Below are positions 1 through 6,180 of a stretch of DNA of 6,180 nt, in pieces. The notes below the pieces were generated by a model, which searched no databases, was not told where the DNA came from, and worked only from the letters and a program-made list of their open reading frames with translations. Source of the DNA: Bacteroidales bacterium UBA1745 (lineage in GTDB: Bacteria > Bacteroidota > Bacteroidia > Bacteroidales > UBA932); assembly GCA_002314885.1 (NCBI GenBank), contig DCHT01000062.1:1-6180 (forward strand), given 5' to 3'. The stretch's first letter is position 1. Each line of letters starts with the position of its first letter. Made by a program: the position numbers and the translations under genes.

Positions 1-204
1 GCCTTCCAGGGTCGCTTCCTCATCGCCGAGCTCGTCAGAAGATCGGCAGACAAAGAACTTATTGTGATGGCCGGATGTGGCGTGCGGCCGTCCAACATCG
101 AAGAAATACGCCGCACAAGTGCTGCACGCGAGTACCACGCGTCAGCGTCATTTTGGCGCACAAGTAGTGGCACTACTTCTGCGCCAACAAACGTGTTGAA
201 ATAA
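1..204 (+). CDS. cutC: CutC family protein, C-terminal fragment (5' end outside the window)
   Basis: This is the last 67 codons of a gene that enters from the left edge in frame 1 and ends with TAA at 202-204. The translated end contains the stretch MAGCGVRPSNIEEI (codons 29-42), followed by REYHASA. This matches the final beta-strand and the conserved G-V-x-x-x-N-I and E-(F/Y)-H-x-S/A signature of the CutC TIM barrel (PF03932). CutC was first described in copper homeostasis and is cytoplasmic; its biochemical role remains poorly defined. After the HASA motif only 17 residues remain, and most of them (FWRTSSGTTSAPT) are encoded by a 35-bp palindrome, so the C-terminus may have been rewritten by that element. 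The TAA shares its last base with the helicase ATG (TAATG), which suggests co-transcription and translational coupling. Family assignment is quite sure from the motif, but only about a quarter of the protein is visible. Confidence 0.8.
   Translation, partial: AFQGRFLIAELVRRSADKELIVMAGCGVRPSNIEEIRRTSAAREYHASASFWRTSSGTTSAPTNVLK
153..187. repeat. 35-bp near-perfect palindrome at the cutC end, just before the helicase start
   Basis: The left arm TTGGCGCA-C-AAGTAGTG (153-169) and the right arm CACTACTT-C-TGCGCCAA (171-187) pair at 16 of 17 positions around a central G170. The only mismatch is C161 against C179. As RNA this would fold into a strong hairpin ending 16 nt before the helicase ATG at 204. 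No T-run follows (the next bases are CAAACGTG), so it does not look like an intrinsic terminator. It lies inside the coding sequence of cutC and encodes part of its last residues. It could be a REP-like dispersed element, a protein-binding operator, or an RNA structure that controls helicase translation. The symmetry is seen directly; the function is inference. Confidence 0.85.
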
Positions 205-1868
205 TGACTACCTTCATAGATTTGGGCCTGTCGGAGAAGCTCCTCAAGGCCATAGAAGAACTTGGTTTCGAATATCCTATGCCAGTGCAGGAGGCGGTGA
301 TCCCCTACCTGCTCGGAGGCGAGAGGGACGTCGTGGCGCTGGCGCAGACAGGCACCGGAAAGACGGCTGCGTTCGGTCTTCCGCTGCTGGAGAAGCTGGA
401 CTTGCAAAACCGTAATACTCAAGCACTTGTGCTGAGTCCGACCCGCGAACTCTGCGTGCAGATCGCGGAGGATATGATGGACTTCGCAAAGCATACTGAG
501 GGCGTGAATATCGTACCCGTCTATGGCGGTGCAAACATCAGGACCCAGATGAACCATCTGGCCCACGGAGGTGCGCACATCATAGTCGCCACCCCGGGCC
601 GTCTGTTGGACCTGATGGACCGCGGATATGTCCACCTCGAGGACGTGCGCAACGTGGTGATGGACGAGGCCGACGAGATGCTCAATATGGGTTTCCAGGA
701 AGACATCGACGCCATACTCGAGGCAGTTCCAGAGGATCGCAACACCCTGCTCTTCTCCGCCACTATGCCGGACGAAATCGCCCGCATAGCAAAGAAATAT
801 ATGCGCAATCCGCAGGAGATCGTCATAGGCAACCGCAACGAAAGCACCTCCACGGTAAGACACATCCAATACACCGTACAATCCCACGATAAATATCAGA
901 CACTCAGGCGAATAGTGGATTTCTATCCGCGTATGTACGGCATCGTCTTCTGCCGCACCAAGGCCGAAACTCAGGAGATCGCGGACCGTCTCATACGTGA
1001 GGGCTACAACGCAGATGCCCTCCACGGCGACCTCTCCCAGATTCAGAGGGATTCGGTGATGTCCCGCTTCCGTCTTCGCAACATCAAGCTGCTCGTGGCT
1101 ACTGACGTCGCCGCACGAGGCCTCGACGTGGATGACCTCACCCATATCATCAACTATACCCTGCCGGACGAAACGGAGGTTTACACCCACCGCAGCGGAC
1201 GTACGGGCCGCGCCGGCAAGACAGGCATCTCCATCGCAATCGTCACGCCTCGCGAAGCCAAGAAGATACGCGATATCGAAAAGGTGACAGGCAAGACCTT
1301 CGAGGTCGGAACGATCCCGACCGGTCGCGAGATATGCAGCAAGCAGATATTCTCCCTGATGGACCGCATCGAGAAGGTCGATGTGGACGAGGACGAGATC
1401 GCTTCCCTCCTCCCGGGTGTCTTCAGCCGTCTGGAATGGATGGACAAGGAGGAACTTATCAAGAAGATGGTCTCCCTCGAATTCAACAGGATCATCAGTT
1501 ACTACAAGGATAAGGAAGACTTCCAGGTTACCCGTCAGAAGCACTTCGACGTGCCTCTTGCAGCCGGTTACGCCAAGATCTTCATCGGAGTCGGAAAGAT
1601 GGACGGGATGGGTCCTAAGCACATCCTCAGCCTCATCAACAACTGTATGAGGGAGCATCCGAAGATCGATGTGGGCCGCGTAGATATCTTCACCCGATAC
1701 TGCCTCGTGGACGTGGACCAGTCCTGCGCCGACGAAATCGTCTCCCAACTGCAGACTATGCACGTTCGTGGCCGCGCCGTCAAGGCAGGCTTCGCGACCG
1801 AGGAACAGCTCAGCCGCGGAAGCGAGAAGAAAAAGGATTCAAAGCCTAAGAAATACCGCAGGAAATAG
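204..1868 (+). CDS. deaD: DEAD-box ATP-dependent RNA helicase with DbpA-type RNA-binding domain
   Basis: A 554-residue cytoplasmic RNA helicase that would use ATP to unwind short RNA duplexes in ribosome assembly or mRNA turnover. All core motifs are present in order: Q motif GFEYPMPVQ (21-29), Walker A AQTGTGKT (47-54), PTREL (79-83), TPGR (130-133), DEAD (154-157), SAT (185-187), VFCRT (248-252), TDVAARGLD (300-308) and HRSGRTGRAG (329-338). Residues about 455-530 (from YAKIFIGVGKMDGMGP) fit the DbpA RNA-binding RRM fold (PF03880), and the tail (541-554) is Lys/Arg-rich. This is the DeaD/CsdA-DbpA layout; the symbol deaD is the closest family name, not a proven orthologue. The ATG overlaps the cutC stop by one base and has no Shine-Dalgarno, as usual in Bacteroidetes. 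The 35-bp palindrome just upstream could affect expression. Its stop TAG is one base from the stop of the converging phosphoesterase gene. The gene looks intact. Confidence 0.95.
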   Translation: MTTFIDLGLSEKLLKAIEELGFEYPMPVQEAVIPYLLGGERDVVALAQTGTGKTAAFGLPLLEKLDLQNRNTQALVLSPTRELCVQIAEDMMDFAKHTEGVNIVPVYGGANIRTQMNHLAHGGAHIIVATPGRLLDLMDRGYVHLEDVRNVVMDEADEMLNMGFQEDIDAILEAVPEDRNTLLFSATMPDEIARIAKKYMRNPQEIVIGNRNESTSTVRHIQYTVQSHDKYQTLRRIVDFYPRMYGIVFCRTKAETQEIADRLIREGYNADALHGDLSQIQRDSVMSRFRLRNIKLLVATDVAARGLDVDDLTHIINYTLPDETEVYTHRSGRTGRAGKTGISIAIVTPREAKKIRDIEKVTGKTFEVGTIPTGREICSKQIFSLMDRIEKVDVDEDEIASLLPGVFSRLEWMDKEELIKKMVSLEFNRIISYYKDKEDFQVTRQKHFDVPLAAGYAKIFIGVGKMDGMGPKHILSLINNCMREHPKIDVGRVDIFTRYCLVDVDQSCADEIVSQLQTMHVRGRAVKAGFATEEQLSRGSEKKKDSKPKKYRRK

Positions 1869-1869
1869 C

Positions 1870-3708
1870 CTACCAGCTGAATTCCTTGCTGTGAGCATCG
1901 CCCCAGCGGTCCGTCACCCTCACCTCTACCTTCTTCACGCCTGATTCCGGAACGTATTTGAAGAGGTGGTTGCAGTTGGCGTTGGTAGGCGGCTCATCGC
2001 GGTCCACCATCAGGCCCTCAGCCTTCCATATCTTGTAGAAATGCTGGTAGAGTGGCTCCATACAGGAGTCATTCTCATACACGACGCGAGTCATCTCGCC
2101 CACCTTTGAGCCATTTACCCAGACCTCCGGCTTGGTCCAGAGGCTGTCCCACAGATAGACATTGCAGTACAGGAACGTATCGTCGACCTTCTCAAGGTCC
2201 TCGCCCGCGAACTGTCCTGGATAATGCAGGTTCATAGTGTGGTCATAGTTCGGATCGATGCTATGGTACTGCCAATGCACGTCCGTGCCGTCGATGTCCA
2301 GCTCCACGAAGCCACGCGGAGAACCGTCCCTGTCAATCTCGCCGCTGCAGGACCAGCATCCGCCGCAGCGGGCCACGGTGTGGCTGTGAAGCGCCTTGAC
2401 GCCTGCAGCCTTGGAATTCAGTTCCGCCTCAGTGTAAGTATAATTGGAATTTTCGTGGACGTGTCCGTACCACATATTGACAGTGCGTCCTGCAAGAGCC
2501 TTGAGCATCCTCGCGTGATTATACTTAGGCGAAGGGAAAGTACCGTTATGCTTCTTGGTAAGCGGACAATGGGTGAAAATGTGGACAACGGTATTCACAT
2601 CGACGTATGCCAGGTCCTTCTCCAGATAATTGATGGCCTGGTCATTGAGACCTTCATAGTAGCTGCGGCCGCCGTTGTCGTCCCACGCCACCGAATCCAG
2701 GAAGATGAAATGCTGTTTTCCGAGGTTGAAGGAATAGTTATATGGTCCGAACCATTTGCTGAAGCCGGATACGGAGGCATAATATGTGTCGGCCTTCTGA
2801 ATGTGGTCGTGGTTGCCAGGAATCGAGAAAGTCAGCACTCCGCTGCTCTTCTGGGTGGCCAGATAGGCTTCCGCCATACCCTGGACCTCGATCTCGTTGG
2901 TCACCATATCACCCATACTTATCTGATAGAGAGGTCCCGTCACACTGCTGCGATAGGCATTGATCGCATTGCAGACATAGGTCCAGGCCTTGCCGGAATG
3001 CGCACGGCTGCTCATCTGCTGAGGATCGCCCAGCAGCAGGATACGGTATTTGTCGCCGCTGTCCGTACGCGGCTGGAGAGTGAAGTCTATCAGCTGGTCC
3101 TTGCTGCTGATGTCAAGCAGCGCGTGGTTGGACCATCCGCCGTACTCGTTGGCACTGAACTCGTACTCGGAAGGCATTATCACGAACACGTTCTGGGCCA
3201 CTGAAAGGTCTGTCGTGAAGGAATAGCTGCCATCTGCAGCAGTCTTGACTATCTGCACACCGTCGCTGACCAATATGCCGGAAAGCGGAGTGCCAAGGGT
3301 GGATTTCACCGTGCCGTGGACCGCAGCCGATGCAGGAGCATCCGTGTTCTCGTCGCCCGAAAGCACCTGCACGGATCCGGAAGTGAATGAGAGCACCTCC
3401 TTGACGTTGCGCACGATCTGCCTGCCGTCCGTCCTCGTATAGGTCATCGTACTGGTCGAGTAAGCACGGGCGCTGGACTTGGTCACTACGCAGAAATAAT
3501 AATCCCCAGGCACGAAAGTGGAACCGGAATACGGCGTCATCGTGAGTTCGTGATAAATCTCATTGGCGTACTTGATGGATGTGTTGAGAGTGCTGCAGTT
3601 CACGGTCAGTATATCAGCCCCCAGATAGTTTTCCTTCAGAGAGGAATCGACGGAGAATTTCACTGACTTGATGTCGGAAGACGAAATGTGGAACTTCAGC
3701 AGACCGAA
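1870..3708 (-). CDS. Calcineurin-like metallophosphoesterase with fimbrillin-like N-terminal part, 5'-truncated
   Basis: About 612 codons read on the minus strand, ending in TAG at 1870-1872. In protein order: a beta-rich stretch (about 3705-3355) with GLLKF, DIKSV, PGDYYFCV and TDGR that resembles a fimbrillin-like domain; a MetallophosN-type, carboxypeptidase-regulatory-like domain (about 3320-3200, HGTV...DGSYSF); the calcineurin catalytic core; and a MetallophosC-type C-terminal domain (about 2320-1873). Metal-binding motifs are visible: GDPQ (3019-3030), GD (2908-2913), GNHD (2806-2817), THCP (2563-2574) and GHVH (2455-2466). Gln in the first motif replaces the classical His; I recall this as common in the Bacteroidetes MetallophosN/C subfamily. 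The substrate cannot be deduced. Such proteins are normally exported, but no signal peptide or native start is present, because homology stops near 3700. The frame stays open to a GTG at 4224, but that part is antisense to lacI. The first internal ATG is at 3538-3540. The catalytic domain looks intact; the gene is probably a pseudogene or an assembly-broken gene. Confidence 0.85.
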   Translation of the reverse strand, partial: FGLLKFHISSSDIKSVKFSVDSSLKENYLGADILTVNCSTLNTSIKYANEIYHELTMTPYSGSTFVPGDYYFCVVTKSSARAYSTSTMTYTRTDGRQIVRNVKEVLSFTSGSVQVLSGDENTDAPASAAVHGTVKSTLGTPLSGILVSDGVQIVKTAADGSYSFTTDLSVAQNVFVIMPSEYEFSANEYGGWSNHALLDISSKDQLIDFTLQPRTDSGDKYRILLLGDPQQMSSRAHSGKAWTYVCNAINAYRSSVTGPLYQISMGDMVTNEIEVQGMAEAYLATQKSSGVLTFSIPGNHDHIQKADTYYASVSGFSKWFGPYNYSFNLGKQHFIFLDSVAWDDNGGRSYYEGLNDQAINYLEKDLAYVDVNTVVHIFTHCPLTKKHNGTFPSPKYNHARMLKALAGRTVNMWYGHVHENSNYTYTEAELNSKAAGVKALHSHTVARCGGCWSCSGEIDRDGSPRGFVELDIDGTDVHWQYHSIDPNYDHTMNLHYPGQFAGEDLEKVDDTFLYCNVYLWDSLWTKPEVWVNGSKVGEMTRVVYENDSCMEPLYQHFYKIWKAEGLMVDRDEPPTNANCNHLFKYVPESGVKKVEVRVTDRWGDAHSKEFSW

Positions 3709-4401
3709 GAGAGCGCCGAGCGTATGGACGAAATCGTGGAGGCCTTCCTCGACAGCAATGTCGGAGGCATCATAGTAACGCCTTGCGCAGGTTGCCGCGA
3801 TGCCATACTCAAGGCCAGGGCACGCAAGGTTCCCGTAGTCCTCATCAACCGCGACATCCCGTCCCTGGAAGACGTGGGACGCGTGTTTATGGACAACGCA
3901 CGCAGTATGGAGCAGTGCGTCGAAGAACTCTTCGGCAACGGCTACCGCAAGATCGAGATGATATCCGAGAATATGGACGTCTCCTCCCTCAAGGCACGCG
4001 AAGACGGCTACAGCAGGAAGATGAACGAACTGGGGCTCTCCCCTCTCGTCCACATCGTGGAAACCGACACTCAGGAGGCTCAGATCAGGGAAATCGTCAG
4101 GACTGCAGCGGAAAGGGGCACCGAGGCCTTCATCACCCCGCGCATCAAGCTGAGCGTCCACACCCTCAAGGCCATCCAGGAAGCAGGACTGCGCATCCCG
4201 GACGACATCGCAATCATAGCACACGACGAAAACATACTATATCATCTGTACAATCCGACGATATCATACGTCTCACAGAACTCCGACAAGGTGGGCAAAG
4301 CCGCATACGGGCTTCTGCGGGATCTGATGGACGGTCAGGACGCCCGGACAGAGATACTGGACCCGGCCATCCACTTCGGAGGATCGTCGGCAAAGAGATA
4401 G
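3688..4401 (+). pseudogene. LacI-family regulator fragment: effector-binding domain only, helix-turn-helix missing
   Basis: The frame encodes 237 residues from the only available start, GTG at 3688 (an in-frame TGA lies at 3664-3666). Recognisable LacI/periplasmic-binding-like features follow: QTEESAERMDEIVEAF (residues 5-20), VGGIIVTPCAG (25-35), VPVVLINRDIP (48-58), the DNARSMEQCVEELFGNGYRKI stretch (69-89), REDGY (104-108), GLRIPDDIAIIAHDE (167-181) and ISYVSQNSDKVGKAAYGLL (192-210). These cover the sugar-binding core and the dimer-forming C-terminal part. Family members are about 335-345 residues, so roughly 100 residues are missing: the N-terminal helix-turn-helix, hinge helix and first beta-alpha units. 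Homology starts at about 3700, exactly where the opposite-strand phosphoesterase loses its 5' end. Without the DNA-binding domain it cannot repress in the usual way. It might be a dead remnant, or an intact gene broken by mis-assembly. The ligand is unknown; a sugar is typical for the family. The end, TAG at 4399-4401, is normal. Confidence 0.85.
3690..3712. other. Head-to-head junction truncating two divergent genes
   Basis: On the minus strand, phosphoesterase-type sequence (GLLKFHISSSDIKSV) is convincing up to about 3703-3708. On the plus strand, LacI-type sequence (QTEESAERM) is convincing from about 3700. The bases around 3700-3708 (CAGACCGAA) fit both reading frames, so the break lies there or shares a short microhomology. 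Both genes lose their 5' ends and any shared promoter region at one point. Only a weak 4-bp inverted match (CTTC at 3693-3696, GAAG at 3706-3709 with small offset) is seen, and no insertion sequence or target duplication. A single deletion, an inversion breakpoint or a false assembly join would each fit. Confidence 0.7.
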
Positions 4402-4441
4402 AATAATACACAAACCAATAATTACTCATACCAACCACTTT

Positions 4442-6180
4442 ATGAAAAGAACACTAGCTATCTTCGCCCTGTCTGCACTGATGTGTGCGACACTGGGCAG
4501 CTGTGTAAAGGATGGTACTGTGGACAGAGGCGACATCAACGCCGCCATCAAGCTTTCCACGGTAGAGGTAAAAGCCGCATCTGCGACTATTTCCGGTACA
4601 TCCGCACAGGAGAATGTTGTTTCGTGCTACCTGGCAGGTCCGGTAGAGGTGGCTGAAGTCAATTTCGCCAACTATGACGCGATTGACCGCAAGGCCTACA
4701 TCCTCGAGCACGGAACAGAAATGACCATTCCTTTTGAAGTTGCCTTCACAGGAGGTCTTAAACCAGAGACCAGCTATATGGTCGCTGTCATCGGCAAGGA
4801 TGCCCAGGGCGTTTTCCGCACGGCTCCTTACTACATCACATTCAAGACTGGAAGTGCCACCGTCAGCACCAGCCTCTCAATTGCTGAAGAAGGAGCAGGC
4901 TACAAGTACACCTATTCCATCCTGAAGGGTGAGAACACCAAGGAATTCAAGTATATCGTCTCAGAGGACAAGAGCACCGTCGGACTCGACGAGGCTGGAC
5001 TCAGAGCCCTCATCAAGGCTGGTGGTTCAGACGTGAAGACCAGCAGCACCGACATCCCTGCAGTCACCATCAACAAGGACAGCAAGTGTGATATGATCGT
5101 GGCAGCCCTCGCATTCGACGAACTTGGCAACGAAGGTGGATTCTCCTCATCCGTCGTCACTGGCGAAACCATCGTGAAGGCCATCGTCAACGGCGCCGCA
5201 ACTGTCCTCTCACCTGAGGCAGAGGGCTCCGAAGTATATGTAGGTACTATCGATATGCCTGCTTCCGCTACCTTCACAATCAACAAGGACAATGTCGATT
5301 ACGGCTTCACCTCATACTCAGGTGCAGGCGGTATCGGTACCGTCAACAGCGTATTCTCCTCTGTTCCGTTCGTGAACCTCACCTCCGACATGACCTACAA
5401 GTTCAAGGTATCCAAGGCTATCGGTCAGATGAGCGCAACCAACGCAGGCGGAAACGCATTCTATGCCAATATGGACGCAGCTGCCAAGGTTCAGATCAGG
5501 GCTGACTTCTCCGCCGACCCTGCAATCTACAGGTTTGAAGTTGTGAACGAAGACGCCAACCTCGTATTCTACGAAGGCTTCGACCTCTGCACCTGGGGCG
5601 GTTTCTATCAGGCACCTGTCAAGGGCGGCAAGCCTGCAGACGCATCCACAGCCGGATCCAAGGGAACCGAGCCTGTCGTTATGAGTTCTGTTTCCACCAC
5701 CGCTAATGGCTTTGACAACTTCTGCTACCCATCCACAATGACCCTCGATGGCAGTGAGACTCATATCAACGACACTCTTATGACCAACTGGGGGCTCCAG
5801 GACTGGACATTCAAGAAGGGTTACCTCTCCTGCGGACATATCCGTATCGGCGCCACCCTTTCCGGTTCAACCGCAGTGTCTTACGTAATCACTCCTAAGT
5901 TCACCAAACTTACCAGTGCAACCAACGTGACCGTCACCATCGAAGGCTTCGACTTCGCATCATCAGTTCTCCACCAGCACTTCGCAATCGTCGGCGACGG
6001 CAAATACACCGGCGCTACCGTTACGAACACCGCCGGCTACAACGAGACCTTCACCGTTTCGACCGACGGCCTCCTGACTGAGAAGTCCTTCGATCCTAAC
6101 GGCACAATGTTCCCTAAGCACGCAAATGCAGATTTCAACAAGACTATGACCAAGGTCGTTCTCCAGGTTGAAGGTGCAAC
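4442..6180 (+). CDS. Large surface lipoprotein with FN3-like and jelly-roll-like regions, 3' end outside the window
   Basis: An uninterrupted frame of 579 codons starts at ATG 4442 and runs off the right edge. The start is fixed by a type II signal peptide: MKR, a hydrophobic stretch (residues 5-18) and the lipobox LGSC with Cys21 as the lipidated residue. VKDG follows, loosely like the acidic/Lys export signal of Bacteroidetes surface lipoproteins. Residues about 36-136 resemble an FN3-like domain (GLKPETSYMVAVIGKDAQG). Residues about 140-245 may be a second, diverged one. The segment near 373-390 (NLVFYEGFDLCTWGGF) and the region 455-510 (YLSCGHIRIGATLSG, YVITPKF, NVTVTIEGFDF) look like a beta-sandwich/jelly-roll module of the sort used for glycan or adhesion binding. 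No catalytic motif is recognised. The 40-nt AT-rich leader after the LacI fragment (4402-4441) shows neither a Shine-Dalgarno nor a TAnnTTTG promoter box, so transcription may come from upstream. A role in binding a surface polysaccharide or host ligand is inference. Confidence 0.85.
   Translation, partial: MKRTLAIFALSALMCATLGSCVKDGTVDRGDINAAIKLSTVEVKAASATISGTSAQENVVSCYLAGPVEVAEVNFANYDAIDRKAYILEHGTEMTIPFEVAFTGGLKPETSYMVAVIGKDAQGVFRTAPYYITFKTGSATVSTSLSIAEEGAGYKYTYSILKGENTKEFKYIVSEDKSTVGLDEAGLRALIKAGGSDVKTSSTDIPAVTINKDSKCDMIVAALAFDELGNEGGFSSSVVTGETIVKAIVNGAATVLSPEAEGSEVYVGTIDMPASATFTINKDNVDYGFTSYSGAGGIGTVNSVFSSVPFVNLTSDMTYKFKVSKAIGQMSATNAGGNAFYANMDAAAKVQIRADFSADPAIYRFEVVNEDANLVFYEGFDLCTWGGFYQAPVKGGKPADASTAGSKGTEPVVMSSVSTTANGFDNFCYPSTMTLDGSETHINDTLMTNWGLQDWTFKKGYLSCGHIRIGATLSGSTAVSYVITPKFTKLTSATNVTVTIEGFDFASSVLHQHFAIVGDGKYTGATVTNTAGYNETFTVSTDGLLTEKSFDPNGTMFPKHANADFNKTMTKVVLQVEGA

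Noticed and set aside
153..187. The palindrome as an intrinsic terminator of cutC
   Set aside because: No T-run follows the right arm, it lies before the cutC stop, and the helicase gene follows directly in the same direction.
217..224. TAGATTTG, which matches the Bacteroidetes -7 promoter box TAnnTTTG
   Set aside because: It lies inside the helicase coding sequence (codons I-D-L), downstream of the ATG, and has no TTTG box at the right distance upstream. Transcription from it would miss the start codon.
277..874. Short minus-strand frames opposite the helicase
   Set aside because: They are antisense to the Q-motif to DEAD-motif region, which is fully explained by the helicase. Their composition is atypical (Arg/Pro/Ser-rich).
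2224..3204. A 326-codon plus-strand frame opposite the phosphoesterase
   Set aside because: It is antisense to the catalytic domain with all its metal motifs. Its translation has no recognisable domain and no signal of its own.
3660..3740. Insertion sequence or site-specific recombination site at the junction
   Set aside because: No transposase remnant, target-site duplication or long inverted repeat could be seen around the break. Only a 4-bp inverted match is present.
3783..4406. A 207-codon plus-strand frame inside the LacI fragment
   Set aside because: The translation is extremely rich in Arg, Gly, His and Gln without motifs, as expected from a shifted frame of GC-rich DNA. The LacI frame explains the region.
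5318..5839. A 173-codon minus-strand frame opposite the lipoprotein
   Set aside because: The lipoprotein frame has a signal peptide, sensible domains and continuity over 1.7 kb. The reverse frame has none of these.

Overview
The window looks like chromosomal DNA from a moderately GC-rich member of the Bacteroidales. The clues are a surface-type lipoprotein with an LGSC lipobox, a secreted-type calcineurin phosphoesterase with the Bacteroidetes-typical MetallophosN/C flanking domains and a fimbrillin-like N-terminal part, a DEAD-box helicase with a DbpA-type RNA-binding tail, and gene starts without visible Shine-Dalgarno sequences. Assignment to genus is not possible from the sequence alone.

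Layout. Positions 1-204 hold the 3' end of cutC (+), whose stop codon shares one base with the ATG of a complete DEAD-box RNA helicase gene (204-1868, +). A 35-bp near-perfect palindrome (153-187) lies in the last codons of cutC and ends 16 nt before the helicase start. A metallophosphoesterase gene on the minus strand (stop at 1870-1872) converges on the helicase with a single base between the two stops. Reading that gene towards its 5' end, homology stops near 3700. At the same place a LacI-family regulator begins on the plus strand, already inside its sugar-binding domain and without its helix-turn-helix. From 4442 to the window end runs the start of a large surface lipoprotein gene (+, at least 579 codons, no stop reached), 40 nt after the LacI fragment.

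The most notable point is the head-to-head junction near 3700. Both the phosphoesterase and the LacI regulator have lost their 5' ends at essentially the same base. One deletion across a divergent gene pair would explain both losses. An inversion breakpoint or a mis-assembly are alternatives. The minus frame stays open through the antisense of lacI up to a GTG at 4224, so a naive gene call gives a false 784-residue chimera.

How the parts relate. The cutC-helicase pair looks co-transcribed and possibly translationally coupled, with the palindrome as a candidate RNA control element. The phosphoesterase and the lipoprotein belong to the cell-envelope/surface repertoire. The LacI fragment may be the remnant of a sugar-responsive regulator of a neighbouring surface locus, but without its DNA-binding domain it cannot act as a normal repressor. 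No RNA gene, insertion sequence, CRISPR array or convincing promoter or terminator was seen, and there is no gene-free stretch longer than 300 bases.
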